From Draconibacterium aestuarii (lineage in GTDB: Bacteria > Bacteroidota > Bacteroidia > Bacteroidales > Prolixibacteraceae), in the NCBI GenBank assembly GCA_026671195.1, contig JAPOHD010000027.1:682001-746000 (forward strand): DNA of 64,000 nt, in the 5' to 3' direction. Within the stretch, counting starts at the first letter, position 1. Every line of letters begins with the position of its first letter. The notes under the pieces are model-generated. The model did not search any database. It worked only from the letters and a program-made list of their open reading frames with translations, and was not told the origin of the DNA. The translations under genes and the position numbers were made by a program. Positions 56,165 through 64,000 of the stretch are shown one piece after another.

Positions 56165-56932
56165 TTACTCGGTAATATTTAGGAATTCTTCGTCAGTCCA
56201 CAAACCTTTGAAATCCTCATCTTTCCGTGCATGCTGTTTTAATCGAGGCATCTTTTCAACTGCTGTTTTCAAATCGGTAAGGGCGTTGGTTTTGTCTCCC
56301 ATTAAACAGTAAATACAGGCCCGATTGTAAATATTTGACGGGAAATCAGGAGCCAGGTCTATCCCCTTGTTAATCGCAATTATTGCTTCATCGAAATGTT
56401 TTAATTTAGCCAGTACGGCTGCTTTCATTCCCCAAAGGTCAAAACGGCTTGCATCGAGTGTTGTAGCTTTATCAAACGCTTTAAATGCTCCCTCATATTT
56501 TTGCATCGCACTTAAAGCCTGACCTTTCAAAATATAGTTCAGAGATGAGTCAGGTTGTAGTTCAATTAGTTGATTAATACATTCGATCCCTTCTTCATTT
56601 TTACCATGTTCGATTAAAATAAAGCTTTTAAAGAATATTATCCCTGTATTTTTCGGATAAAAAACGAGCAATGAGTCCAGTTGTTTTATTGCATACAATT
56701 CCCCCTCAGGCGTTCTTTTCATATTAGCCATCAACCAGAACTGTACTGCTTGTCTATTGTCTGGCTGGCTTTCCATAATTTTTGTCAAAATGGCGGAGGC
56801 TTCTTCTTTTTGTCCCTTCATTATCAGATCACGGGCTTTACCAACTTCGCCAGTTAAAGTTTCTTGTCCGAGTGTCGTCAGGCTGAATGTCACTGCCAGG
56901 ATAAGACTGATTAGAACGAATGATAATTTCAT
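56165..56932 (-). CDS. Secreted TPR protein
   Basis: 255 residues with a signal peptide (FSLTTLGQ). Tetratricopeptide repeats fill about residues 28-235; examples are ARDLIMKGQKEEASAILTKI, NYILKGQALSAMQKYEGAFK and AVLAKLKHFDEAIIAINKGI. The end reads ARKDEDFKGLWTDEEFLNI, a form seen at the end of TPR proteins that contain a last, partial repeat. Probably a periplasmic scaffold; partner unknown. It sits between two direct repeats and away from other genes, so it may have arrived or been duplicated as a unit. Confidence 0.85.
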   Translation of the reverse strand: MKLSFVLISLILAVTFSLTTLGQETLTGEVGKARDLIMKGQKEEASAILTKIMESQPDNRQAVQFWLMANMKRTPEGELYAIKQLDSLLVFYPKNTGIIFFKSFILIEHGKNEEGIECINQLIELQPDSSLNYILKGQALSAMQKYEGAFKAFDKATTLDASRFDLWGMKAAVLAKLKHFDEAIIAINKGIDLAPDFPSNIYNRACIYCLMGDKTNALTDLKTAVEKMPRLKQHARKDEDFKGLWTDEEFLNITE

Positions 56933-57218
56933 TTTAGCATAATTAGGTTAATGGAAAAAAAACTAAAATAGGGCATACAGTGATTTTATTATAGGTGCTG
57001 TAAATCAATTGCAAAACAATTTTGGATAAAGATGTTACGATTGACTTTTTTTCTGAAAGTATTTCAATATGCATCTTGTTTTCAATAATAATTTTTAATG
57101 GATATCCTTTGGCTATGAAATGAGATTTCATCTTATGTAATTTTTAGATGCCTGTCGTATTACACACAAATGAATATACACGCCTTATAATAAAAGGTTA
57201 CAAAAGTACTTCCCTGGC

Positions 57219-57300
57219 GCAAGTCTTCCTGCTTGTGCGCTAAACAATAGTTGGCACACTCGATCTGTTTTATTCCCTGTATTATTGTATAATCCCCCGA
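57219..57300 (+). repeat. Direct repeat copy 2 flanking the TPR gene
   Basis: Same orientation as the copy at 55786-55866, with roughly 75-80 percent identity by eye over 82 bp. The 56933-57218 stretch before it is AT-rich with no gene. Confidence 0.65.
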
Positions 57301-57418
57301 TGTAAGCGAACTAGGGGATGAAGCTCAGAGGAAGTCTGATTTTTCCAATACCCAATACTCAATACAGAATATACAACCAATTTACATTGAGTATTGTATA
57401 TTTTACATTGGGTATTTT

Positions 57419-57640
57419 AGTGGTGTCCATTAAATTCTGAACAGATTCCTCTCCGTCAGTCGACGGATCGGAATGACAACGGTTTAAGGACGTTGAATTG
57501 CGGTGGGGATATTTTGGCGGCTTTGCCGCCAAAATATCCCCACCGCATTAGCTTAATAACCTAAGCTGTTGTCATTCTGAGCGTAATGCAATGGAGCGAA
57601 AGAATCTCTTTCAAAATCCAGATTTTAGTGGACAGTAGTG
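57419..57640. mobile_element. MITE-like interspersed repeat, long form with central hairpin
   Basis: Left end TGGTGTCCATTAAATTCTG and right end (reverse complement) CTACTGTCCACTAAAATCTG form imperfect terminal inverted repeats. Inside are ACAGATTCC, a CCGTCAGTCGACGGATCGG segment and GAATGACAAC on the left, and GTTGTCATTCTGAGCGTAAT and AGAATCTC on the right. The modules match those at 34674-34799 in reverse. The centre holds a 23-bp hairpin absent from that copy. It is non-coding. Confidence 0.6.
57499..57547. repeat. Perfect 23-bp inverted repeat with 3-nt loop
   Basis: Arms 57499-57521 and 57525-57547 are exactly complementary with TTT between them. The arm begins TGCGGTGGGGATATTTTGG. It sits in the middle of the repeat at 57419-57640. 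Confidence 0.95.
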
Positions 57641-57696
57641 TGGTTATTTGTTTCGTGGATGTATATTGCACCCTGCTGCCGCGTGGTTTCACAGGC

Positions 57697-58683
57697 TTAC
57701 AACGGAATCACCTCTTTCGGATTAATGCCTTTTACTTTTTTAAACATCAGCGAAAATTTAGATACATTCTGATAGCCCAAATCATAGCCAACCTCGGTAA
57801 CCGAATACTTTCCCGATCGTAATCGCCGTAATGCCTCATCCATTTTGGCATGGGTGTGGAACTTTGAAACCGAAGAATCAAATACGGTGTTAAAATCGCG
57901 TTTTAGTTTAGATGTACTAATCCCATATTCCACGGCAATTTCATCCATGCTGATTTTTTCCTCTACTTTCGACAGTAAATAGTTTTTAATCTTCATTATG
58001 CGTTTGTAGTCATCAATATGCAAACCGTGTAAATCTTCTTTCTGCAACTGCTTATTCAACGAACTTAGCAGAAGTGTAAAAAGCTCCAGCCCCTTGCTCA
58101 TAATTAATGCTCTACTGCCAAAATCAGCTTTTTCTAAAAAAAAAATATCCTCAGCCATACGTTCCAGCTCCGAACTAACATGAGTATGATACCAGATGGG
58201 TTTATTATCGGGGAAAAGAGATTGAAGCAGGTTGTCGGCTTCAGGTATTATCTGACAAACAGCTTCTTTCGAGAATTTAACCGAGACAGATCGTATTTCG
58301 ATACGAGCCGGGTGAACCGTGTTTAATGGGAACAGGCCATTATGGAAAAACAAACCCATGGAACTTCCGGCTTCAGCCTGCAGTTGTTCGTTGGGGTTTT
58401 GCCGGGTGATTTGTCCTTCGTTAATCAGGGTTAAATGATAAAAATCTGAACGATCATCGGGTAAGCGGGTAGCATATATTTTCTTTTGTAAGAATTGCTG
58501 AAATAAAATGATTTCAAATTCAGGCAGTAGTTTTACAATAGATACATTCATTCGGTTACCACCCGTATGTACTTCATAACTACTATTGGTTCGGGTGCCC
58601 CCAAATAGTTTTTCCAACGCATCCAGGTAATTTTCTACACCGCCCTCTTTAATATGAAATGAATAGTTCTCTTCGTTTTGCAT
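57697..58683 (-). CDS. AraC-family transcriptional regulator 1
   Basis: 328 residues. An N-terminal sensor-like domain (about 1-220) begins YSFHIKEGGVENYLDALEKLFGG. The C-terminal HTH pair contains KISMDEIAVEYGISTSKLKRDF and YSVTEVGYDLGYQNVSKFSLMFKKVKGINPKEV. It is a paralogue of the regulator at 60392: same length, same ends and similarity throughout. It is divergent from the M20 hydrolase and probably binds the 21-bp repeats between them. The signal it senses is unknown. Confidence 0.92.
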   Translation of the reverse strand: MQNEENYSFHIKEGGVENYLDALEKLFGGTRTNSSYEVHTGGNRMNVSIVKLLPEFEIILFQQFLQKKIYATRLPDDRSDFYHLTLINEGQITRQNPNEQLQAEAGSSMGLFFHNGLFPLNTVHPARIEIRSVSVKFSKEAVCQIIPEADNLLQSLFPDNKPIWYHTHVSSELERMAEDIFFLEKADFGSRALIMSKGLELFTLLLSSLNKQLQKEDLHGLHIDDYKRIMKIKNYLLSKVEEKISMDEIAVEYGISTSKLKRDFNTVFDSSVSKFHTHAKMDEALRRLRSGKYSVTEVGYDLGYQNVSKFSLMFKKVKGINPKEVIPL

Positions 58684-58750
58684 TTGTTCATGTTATCAGA
58701 CCCTTAAAATAAGAGAAACCATTTAAGTATACAATTTTATCAGCCGGATC

Positions 58751-58817
58751 TTGAACTCAAAGGGCGTTTTGTTGATCTGCAAGGGCGGAATAATAAGCTC
58801 CTTTTCCTCCAAATTTG
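58751..58817 (+). promoter_or_regulatory. AraC-type operator and promoter of the M20 hydrolase
   Basis: TTGAACTCAAAGGGCG (58751-58766) and TTGATCTGCAAGGGCG (58772-58787) are direct repeats exactly 21 bp apart. CAAATTTG at 58810 is a near-consensus -7, 27 bp after the second GGG. The best example of the half-site in the window. Confidence 0.75.
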
Positions 58818-58893
58818 CAGCATAAATAAAAACAACCTGTTGAAAAATAGACAGATTATAAAATATTAAAAAAAACATTTTAAATAAGAAATT

Positions 58894-60255
58894 ATGAAAA
58901 CAATAATTAAACGAAATTGGACAATCAGTTTGATGAGTATGCTAATGGTTTTTATGGCCTTTACTCTTAAGGCGCAGGAAAGTACCCTTCCTCAATCGGT
59001 TATCGATAAAATGGAAAAGGTTGTTGATAAAAAAGAAGGATATATCCTTGATATATTTAAGGATATTCATGCTAACCCGGAATTAGCTTTTAATGAGGTT
59101 CGCACTGCCGGAATAGTAGCAAAGGAGCTTGAAAAGTTAGGATTTGAAGTGCAAACAGGTATTGGTGGAACCGGTGTGGTTGGTGTGCTTCGAAATGGCG
59201 AGGGACCAACTTTTATGTATCGCGGCGATATGGATGCAGTGATAGTAGAAGAAAATACCGGCTTACCTTATGCCAGTACCAAGCGTGTAAAGAATGAAGA
59301 AGGTGAGGAGATACCTGTAGCTCATTTGTGTGGACACGATGCCAATACCACATGGGTAATTTCATTGGGACATACCATGGCCCAAATGAAAGAGCATTGG
59401 TCGGGTACCCTGGTATTAGTGGGGCAGCCTGCCGAAGAGACGGTATCAGGTGCACAAGCTATGATGGATGATGGTTTATACACGAAATACAATGTGCCTC
59501 AACCTGATTATTTCCTGGCGCAGCACACATCACCATTTCCTACAGGAACAGTAATATCTACCGATGGTCGTTATACTACCGGAACAACTCATATGGATAT
59601 TGTTTTTCACGGTGTTGGCGGACATGGTTCATCACCCCACCATGCTATCGACCCGGTGGTAATGGCAGGTATGGCGATTGTACAACTGCAAACAGTAGTT
59701 TCGCGAATTGCCGACCCTGAAGAGGTGGCTGTTTTAACCATTGGTAGCGTACAAGCCGGAACAGTACACAATGTAATTCCAACAGAGGCACATTTAAAAC
59801 TGAAACTGCACTTTTCTAACGATGAAGTAATGCAGAAGATGATTAAAAGTATTCATGATATTGCCAATGGTATTGCTTTATCCAACGGACTATCAGGTGA
59901 TATGATGCCAACCATTACTCAAAGTGGTTTCGGTCCTGCCATTCATAACGATAAAGAATTTATGGAAACCATCCGCAAGGCTACCGATCGGGTTGATTTT
60001 ACTACTAACCGCATTGATAACCTTACCCTTCCTGCATCAGAAGACGCTTTTGCTTTGATTCACGGATTGGAAGATGTAAAAGGTGCTTACATGTTTATAG
60101 GAACAACAGACCCTGTAGTACTTGCAAAGGCACGTGCCGAAGGGAAAGAATTTGCTTTTATGCCACATGATCCGGGTTACCAGGTAGACTTAAACGGAAT
60201 TACTTTTGGTTCAAAACTGGCTGCTTTAATTGCCTTGGAAATAATGCAGAAGTAA
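58894..60255 (+). CDS. Secreted M20D-family amidohydrolase/peptidase
   Basis: 453 residues with a signal peptide (AFTLKAQ). M20D features: DIHANPELAFNEVRTAGIVAKEL, YRGDMDAV, LCGHDANTTWV, GQPAEETVSGAQ, AQHTSPFPTGTV, HGVGGHGSSPHHAIDPV, and a C-terminal FMPHDPGYQVDLNGI. Family members split N-acyl or amide-linked amino acids such as hippurate, or cap aminoacyl conjugates. The usual CGHDxH motif has Asn in place of the last His; the Cys and first His metal ligands are kept. It is likely periplasmic. The substrate is unknown. Confidence 0.9.
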   Translation: MKTIIKRNWTISLMSMLMVFMAFTLKAQESTLPQSVIDKMEKVVDKKEGYILDIFKDIHANPELAFNEVRTAGIVAKELEKLGFEVQTGIGGTGVVGVLRNGEGPTFMYRGDMDAVIVEENTGLPYASTKRVKNEEGEEIPVAHLCGHDANTTWVISLGHTMAQMKEHWSGTLVLVGQPAEETVSGAQAMMDDGLYTKYNVPQPDYFLAQHTSPFPTGTVISTDGRYTTGTTHMDIVFHGVGGHGSSPHHAIDPVVMAGMAIVQLQTVVSRIADPEEVAVLTIGSVQAGTVHNVIPTEAHLKLKLHFSNDEVMQKMIKSIHDIANGIALSNGLSGDMMPTITQSGFGPAIHNDKEFMETIRKATDRVDFTTNRIDNLTLPASEDAFALIHGLEDVKGAYMFIGTTDPVVLAKARAEGKEFAFMPHDPGYQVDLNGITFGSKLAALIALEIMQK

Positions 60256-60280
60256 TCTGATTCAAAAAAATATAAGTAAA

Positions 60281-60303
60281 AGCTCGTGCCTGTGGTACGG
60301 GCT
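60281..60303 (+). terminator. Terminator of the M20 hydrolase gene
   Basis: A 10-bp stem with two G-U pairs (arms 60281-60290 and 60294-60303), 3-nt loop, followed by TTTTTTT. Confidence 0.85.
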
Positions 60304-60391
60304 TTTTTTATGAAAGTATTTTCTCTTATACCCATCCTCTTGTCTTTCTCCCGTTGCGCAAGTCTTCCGACTCCGTGCTGCCGACTTCCCG

Positions 60392-61378
60392 CTACAAGGG
60401 TATCACCTCTTTCGGATTAATACCTTTTACTTTTTTAAACATCTGCGAAAATTTCGACAGGTTTTGATAACCCAGATCATAGCCAACTTCCATTACCGAA
60501 TAGTTGCCGGTGCGCAGCCGACGATAGGCTTCATCCATTTTTGCATGGGTATAAAATTTATAAATGGTTGTATTGAATAAGGTTTTAAAGTCGCGTTTTA
60601 ACTTCGAGTCGCTAATGCCAAACTGGCTTGCAATATCTTCAATGTTTACCTTCCGCTCTAAATTCGAAAGCAAAAAGCCTTTTATTTTTAACAAACGATT
60701 ATAGTCGTCAAGATGCAATCCGTTCAGTTCATCCTGGTCAAGCTGGCTTTTTAATGTTTTCATTAAAACCGGCAAAATATCCAGTCCGCGTGCCATTGCC
60801 AGGGGAATACGTCCGTAATCCGCATTTTCGTAATAAAATAACTCATCAAGCATTTTGTCCAGTTCACTGTTTATGGCAGTATGGTAGGCTTTGGGTTCTT
60901 CATCTCCAAAAAGAGAATCCAACAAACCTATGGCTTCAGGCATTAGTTCACCCAGCGCTTTTTTTGAGAATTTATAGCCGATGGATTGGGTATCGCTACG
61001 TTGGGGAAAAGCCGATGTAAAAGGGAAAAGTCCGTTGTAAAGAAATATCCCGTTTGAGCTGCCGGCCTGGGTATATTTTAAACTATCCTGGTAGTTTTGT
61101 TTTATCTGTCCCTGGTTAATCAGGTTAAAATGATAAAAATCGGCGCGTTCATCCGGTTCGCGTTCCACAATTATTTCCTGGTGGTAGTTTATCTGAGCAA
61201 CAATTAGGTCGAATTCATCCAGATAGGTATAGCTGGATACGCATATCCGGCTTAATCCTTGTTCGATTAACACACGGTTACCATTCATGGTTCCTCCCAG
61301 CTTCTGCACCAAAGCCTCCATGTAGTTATCTGCTCCGCCTTCCTTAAGCTTAATAATATGTGAAGAATCATTTGTCAT
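60392..61378 (-). CDS. AraC-family transcriptional regulator 2
   Basis: 328 residues, a paralogue of the regulator at 57697. It begins SHIIKLKEGGADNYMEALVQKLGG. The HTH region has VNIEDIASQFGISDSKLKRDF and YSVMEVGYDLGYQNLSKFSQMFKKVKGINPKEV. The recognition helices are close to those of its paralogue, so the two may share sites. It is divergent from the serine hydrolase, whose operator is a variant of the common half-site. Confidence 0.92.
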   Translation of the reverse strand: MTNDSSHIIKLKEGGADNYMEALVQKLGGTMNGNRVLIEQGLSRICVSSYTYLDEFDLIVAQINYHQEIIVEREPDERADFYHFNLINQGQIKQNYQDSLKYTQAGSSNGIFLYNGLFPFTSAFPQRSDTQSIGYKFSKKALGELMPEAIGLLDSLFGDEEPKAYHTAINSELDKMLDELFYYENADYGRIPLAMARGLDILPVLMKTLKSQLDQDELNGLHLDDYNRLLKIKGFLLSNLERKVNIEDIASQFGISDSKLKRDFKTLFNTTIYKFYTHAKMDEAYRRLRTGNYSVMEVGYDLGYQNLSKFSQMFKKVKGINPKEVIPL

Positions 61379-61433
61379 AGTGGACTTAAAATTACAAGAA
61401 AGTTACAACATCGCAATACTGCTTAATACACGT

Positions 61434-61500
61434 TTGTAACTTTTGGAGCAGAACCAGCAACTTTTGGAGCGAAACAAAGGAGAAAGAAGCTATAGTTTTG
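61434..61500 (+). promoter_or_regulatory. AraC-type operator and promoter of the serine hydrolase
   Basis: AACTTTTGGAGC is repeated at 61438 and 61459, exactly 21 bp apart; the first copy is preceded by TTGT. TAGTTTTG at 61493 is an exact -7, 27 bp after the second GG. Leader about 20 nt. Confidence 0.75.
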
Positions 61501-61524
61501 CTTATAAATTTAAAAGTTACAAAT

Positions 61525-62844
61525 ATGAAAACAGTAAAAATACTTTTGATCGCCATGATGGGATTTTCCTTTGGGATAGGGCAGGCGTCAGGCCAAACTG
61601 ATAATACAAAAACAAAACCGATACCACCTTCACCGGTATCCGTTTTTAAAAAAGATGTGTCTGCTGAAAAAGCATTGGAATACCGAAGAGACTATCGTGG
61701 TAGAGATTTCCTGATCAACGGAGATAGAGGGACATACAGTTTTATTAATGTACCTGAAATGTACCAGACAGCTACCGTTTATCGCAGTGGCGGACAGGTA
61801 GCAATGCTGGAGAAAAATATTGATGCATCACTATTGGGCACCATGACCGATACCGACGCCGGTAAAATGCCTTTAAAAGATTTATTAACCGACGAAACTG
61901 CCCGTATGCAAGGTCTGTTGGTGATTCATGATGGTAAAATTGTATTGGAAGAGTACCCGGGAATGCGCGAACTGGATAAACACAGCTGGTTTTCGGCTTC
62001 GAAACAAATATTAGGACTTACAGTGCATATCCTGGAGGAAGAGGGATTGATTGACCTGGAGCAAACAGTAAATTATTACTTGCCTGATTATAATAATGAT
62101 GACTGGAAGAAGGTGAAAGTTAAGCACCTGTTGCACCATGTATCGGGAATGGACTATGTGGAAACCAATGCCAATTTTATGAATCCCGAACATGCCTTGG
62201 CAAGAGTTACTTCATATGCCCTTGCGTCGCGTCACGAAGATGGAGGACAGTCGGCATATGATATATTAAAAGAGGTGAGAAGTTATATTGAACCGGGTGT
62301 AAAGTACGATTATGCTTCGCCAAATACCCAAATTCTTGGTTTTATTGTAGAGCGTGTTACCGGTAAAAAATATGAGGAAGCTGTTGCCGAAAGAATATGG
62401 ACACAAGTTGGAATGGAAAGTGATGGTCACTATGCATTATCAGCCCAGGGAGAACCAATTTCGGCCGGATATTTTACCTCTCGTTTGCGCGACATGGGCC
62501 GTTTTGGCATGCTGTATACGCCAAGCTGGAACAAGGTGACTGATAAGCAAATTATAAGCGACACCTATTTCGATAAGGTATATGATACCACTTATGCCGA
62601 TGCCCTTAAACGCGGTGTGGAAACCGATAAGTCGAAATATTTTAAAGATGGCCAGTCGCATGCTACTTACCAATGGGATATTGTTTTCTCGGATGGCGAC
62701 ATGTACAAAGCCGGTCGTTACGGACAGGGTATTTATGTATCACCTGAGACCAATACGGTGGTCGTATTTTTCTCAAGTGTATACCTGAATCAGCTTTATG
62801 TTCCCGGTTTTGCCCGCCAGTTGGTACAGCAAAATTATCGATAA
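61525..62844 (+). CDS. Secreted serine hydrolase, beta-lactamase/class C-like fold
   Basis: 439 residues from the ATG at 61525, with signal peptide (ending near QASGQ). A TTG in frame nine codons earlier is part of the -7 region and unlikely as a start. Features: MQGLLVIHDGKIVLEEYPG, the SxxK site in SWFSASKQILG (S157, K160), LLHHVSGMDY, YDYASPNTQILGFIVERVTG with the Tyr of the second motif, and GQGIYVSPETNTVVVFFSS near the end. This family includes esterases, D-aminopeptidases and oligomer hydrolases besides beta-lactamases. Role unknown; probably periplasmic. Confidence 0.9.
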   Translation: MKTVKILLIAMMGFSFGIGQASGQTDNTKTKPIPPSPVSVFKKDVSAEKALEYRRDYRGRDFLINGDRGTYSFINVPEMYQTATVYRSGGQVAMLEKNIDASLLGTMTDTDAGKMPLKDLLTDETARMQGLLVIHDGKIVLEEYPGMRELDKHSWFSASKQILGLTVHILEEEGLIDLEQTVNYYLPDYNNDDWKKVKVKHLLHHVSGMDYVETNANFMNPEHALARVTSYALASRHEDGGQSAYDILKEVRSYIEPGVKYDYASPNTQILGFIVERVTGKKYEEAVAERIWTQVGMESDGHYALSAQGEPISAGYFTSRLRDMGRFGMLYTPSWNKVTDKQIISDTYFDKVYDTTYADALKRGVETDKSKYFKDGQSHATYQWDIVFSDGDMYKAGRYGQGIYVSPETNTVVVFFSSVYLNQLYVPGFARQLVQQNYR

Positions 62845-62868
62845 GTAATAGAAGAATAGAATAGTAGG

Positions 62869-62895
62869 AGCCTGCTTTGTTTTTCAAGGCAGGCT
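62869..62895 (+). terminator. Terminator of the serine hydrolase gene
   Basis: A stem of about 11 bp (arms 62869-62879 and 62885-62895) with a T-rich loop, followed by TTCTTTT. Confidence 0.8.
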
Positions 62896-62900
62896 TTCTT

Positions 62901-62967
62901 TTGAGCGAATCGGGACTTGGATTGACTTTATCGGGATAAAGTATCAGTTGTTCAGTCTATACTTTTG
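62901..62967 (+). promoter_or_regulatory. AraC-type operator and promoter of the alpha/beta hydrolase
   Basis: TTGAGCGAATCGGGA (62901-62915) and TTGACTTTATCGGGA (62922-62936) are direct repeats 21 bp apart. TACTTTTG at 62960 is an exact -7, 27 bp after the second GGG. Confidence 0.75.
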
Positions 62968-63034
62968 GAATGTTGATTTTCGAGTCAACGTTGGTCGGTA
63001 AAATGCGATTTAAACAATTAAAAATAAACAAGTA

Positions 63035-64000
63035 ATGAAAAAAGGATTTTATAGCTTATTAATGATGGCCCTTGTTGTTCTTGGCGCAAATGCGCAACAA
63101 TCATTTTACAATCCGGTAGTACCCGAGATTGTTCAGTATAAAGTAACTGAAGGTGTTAAATACGGAGAAGGAAAGGTGAAAGTAGATAATAAAATTGCCA
63201 CAAAAGATTTAACAATGGATGTGTACTATCCAGTTGCCGAAGCAGAAGGTCCTCGTCCTGCTGTACTTCTATCTTATGGAGGTAGTTTCCATCGCGGAAA
63301 TCCACGCGTTCCTTACAACGGTTTTGGCGGACAAACCACTACCATGAGCCAGTATGCCATGGCTTATGCAGCGGAAGGATTTACTGTATTTACCATTGAT
63401 TATCGTGTAGCTCCTGATAATCCTGTAGTCGACACACCCGAAGGTTATTCCGATGAAGACTTAGATACCGGGATTTATTCCGCTCCGGCTACCATTGCTC
63501 AAACAAATATGATTCGTGCACAAATGGGATTGGAGCCTCTGGCTGTTGAGAATGCAGAAGTAGTATTAAGGGCAACATTGCGTGGAGCTTGTGAAGATCT
63601 GCGTACCGCTATTCGTCATATTAAAAAAGAAGCAACAACTTATCATATCGATCCGGATAAAATTGCCATTGGTGGTTTTTCTGCAGGTGGTGTAATGAGT
63701 ATTAATGTGGCCTTCGGAATGAAAGAAGAAGTAGCTGCTGTATTTACCAACTCAGGATTTCCTGTTGCTTTTAAAATGGATAAGTTGGTTACAGAGAGTG
63801 AAAAGAATCCGCCAATTATGATGTTTATGGCAGATAACGATTTACCTGTTGTTACCCTGGCAACTTCGCCATTCTTACAAATTTTGGATAAAAACAATGT
63901 AGAGTATCATTTTAACTGGGTGCCCGGTTTCGGTCATTTCTATCCGGGAGGAGCAGTAAGCTTATCCGATAAAGGCGATAAAATGCCTGTGATTGTGCGT
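63035..64000 (+). CDS. Secreted alpha/beta hydrolase (esterase-like), runs off the window
   Basis: The ATG at 63035 begins a frame open to the window end (322 residues seen). Signal peptide MKKGFYSLLMMALVVLGANAQ. The alpha/beta hydrolase pattern is present: SYGGSFHRG (oxyanion loop), YAAEGFTVFTIDYRVAP, the nucleophile in GGFSAGG (S216), MFMADND with a likely acid, and FGHFYPGG with the likely His. It is like carboxylesterases that act on acetylated or feruloylated compounds. Substrate unknown. It completes a set of three secreted hydrolases sharing one promoter design. Confidence 0.9.
   Translation, partial: MKKGFYSLLMMALVVLGANAQQSFYNPVVPEIVQYKVTEGVKYGEGKVKVDNKIATKDLTMDVYYPVAEAEGPRPAVLLSYGGSFHRGNPRVPYNGFGGQTTTMSQYAMAYAAEGFTVFTIDYRVAPDNPVVDTPEGYSDEDLDTGIYSAPATIAQTNMIRAQMGLEPLAVENAEVVLRATLRGACEDLRTAIRHIKKEATTYHIDPDKIAIGGFSAGGVMSINVAFGMKEEVAAVFTNSGFPVAFKMDKLVTESEKNPPIMMFMADNDLPVVTLATSPFLQILDKNNVEYHFNWVPGFGHFYPGGAVSLSDKGDKMPVIVR

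Noticed and set aside
57348-57416. Imperfect inverted repeat AATACCCAAT / ATTGGGTATT beside the 57.4-kb element
   Set aside because: Only the outer 10 bp pair well and the inside is low-complexity ACTCAATAC text, so I do not call it a separate element.

Overview
The window reads as a chromosomal segment of a Bacteroidota bacterium. The grounds are two SusC/SusD pairs, a hybrid two-component sensor, an ECF sigma/FecR pair, many TAnnTTTG -7 elements, and mostly A-rich leaders instead of Shine-Dalgarno sites. The [FeFe]-hydrogenase maturation genes suggest an anaerobic or facultative fermenter. The repertoire resembles marine Marinilabiliales/Prolixibacteraceae, but that placement is inference. 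I saw no rRNA, tRNA, CRISPR array, prophage or intact insertion sequence.

Layout. 0-3.4 kb: [FeFe]-hydrogenase maturation (aspA end, hydG, TM1266-type regulator, divergent hydE). 3.5-10.1 kb: a repeat-rich surface protein with a decayed copy next to it, a SulP transporter, a GH29 fucosidase, cutC and miaA. 10.1-25.8 kb: a complete fructan utilisation locus. It has an inner-membrane sugar porter, fructokinase, SusC, SusD, a GH32-like lipoprotein that has lost its catalytic residues, a GH36 alpha-galactosidase and an active GH32, followed by a convergent hybrid two-component regulator with a periplasmic sugar-binding sensor. 26-34.5 kb: a second SusC/SusD locus run by an ECF sigma and FecR, with a GH130 lipoprotein. 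35-47 kb: GH97, an acyl-ACP thioesterase, Map, an acidic repeat protein, a GroES-like protein, a patatin, a class V aminotransferase, HtpG and a saccharopine/alanine dehydrogenase-like enzyme. 47-55 kb: an octaheme c-type lipoprotein with HEAT/TPR repeats, a STAND-type NTPase with an HTH-like N-terminus, and two outer-membrane barrels. 55-64 kb: repeat-rich DNA, a secreted TPR protein, and two AraC regulators, each divergent from a secreted hydrolase, followed by a third secreted hydrolase.

Two observations stand out. First, five promoters between 52.3 and 63 kb carry two direct half-sites of the form TTGA-N7-GGG exactly 21 bp apart. The second GG lies exactly 27 bp before the first base of a TAnnTTTG-like -7 element. 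They serve the two outer-membrane barrels and the three secreted hydrolases, so these scattered genes look like one AraC-controlled regulon. The fructan promoter at 10.27 kb has the same 21-bp geometry with a different half-site. Second, two non-coding blocks (34.8-35.06 kb and 55.3-55.66 kb) are built from degenerate units repeated at exactly 21 bp, first in one orientation and then in the other. The first block abuts a MITE-like repeat that recurs at 57.4 kb, where it has a perfect 23-bp hairpin in its middle.
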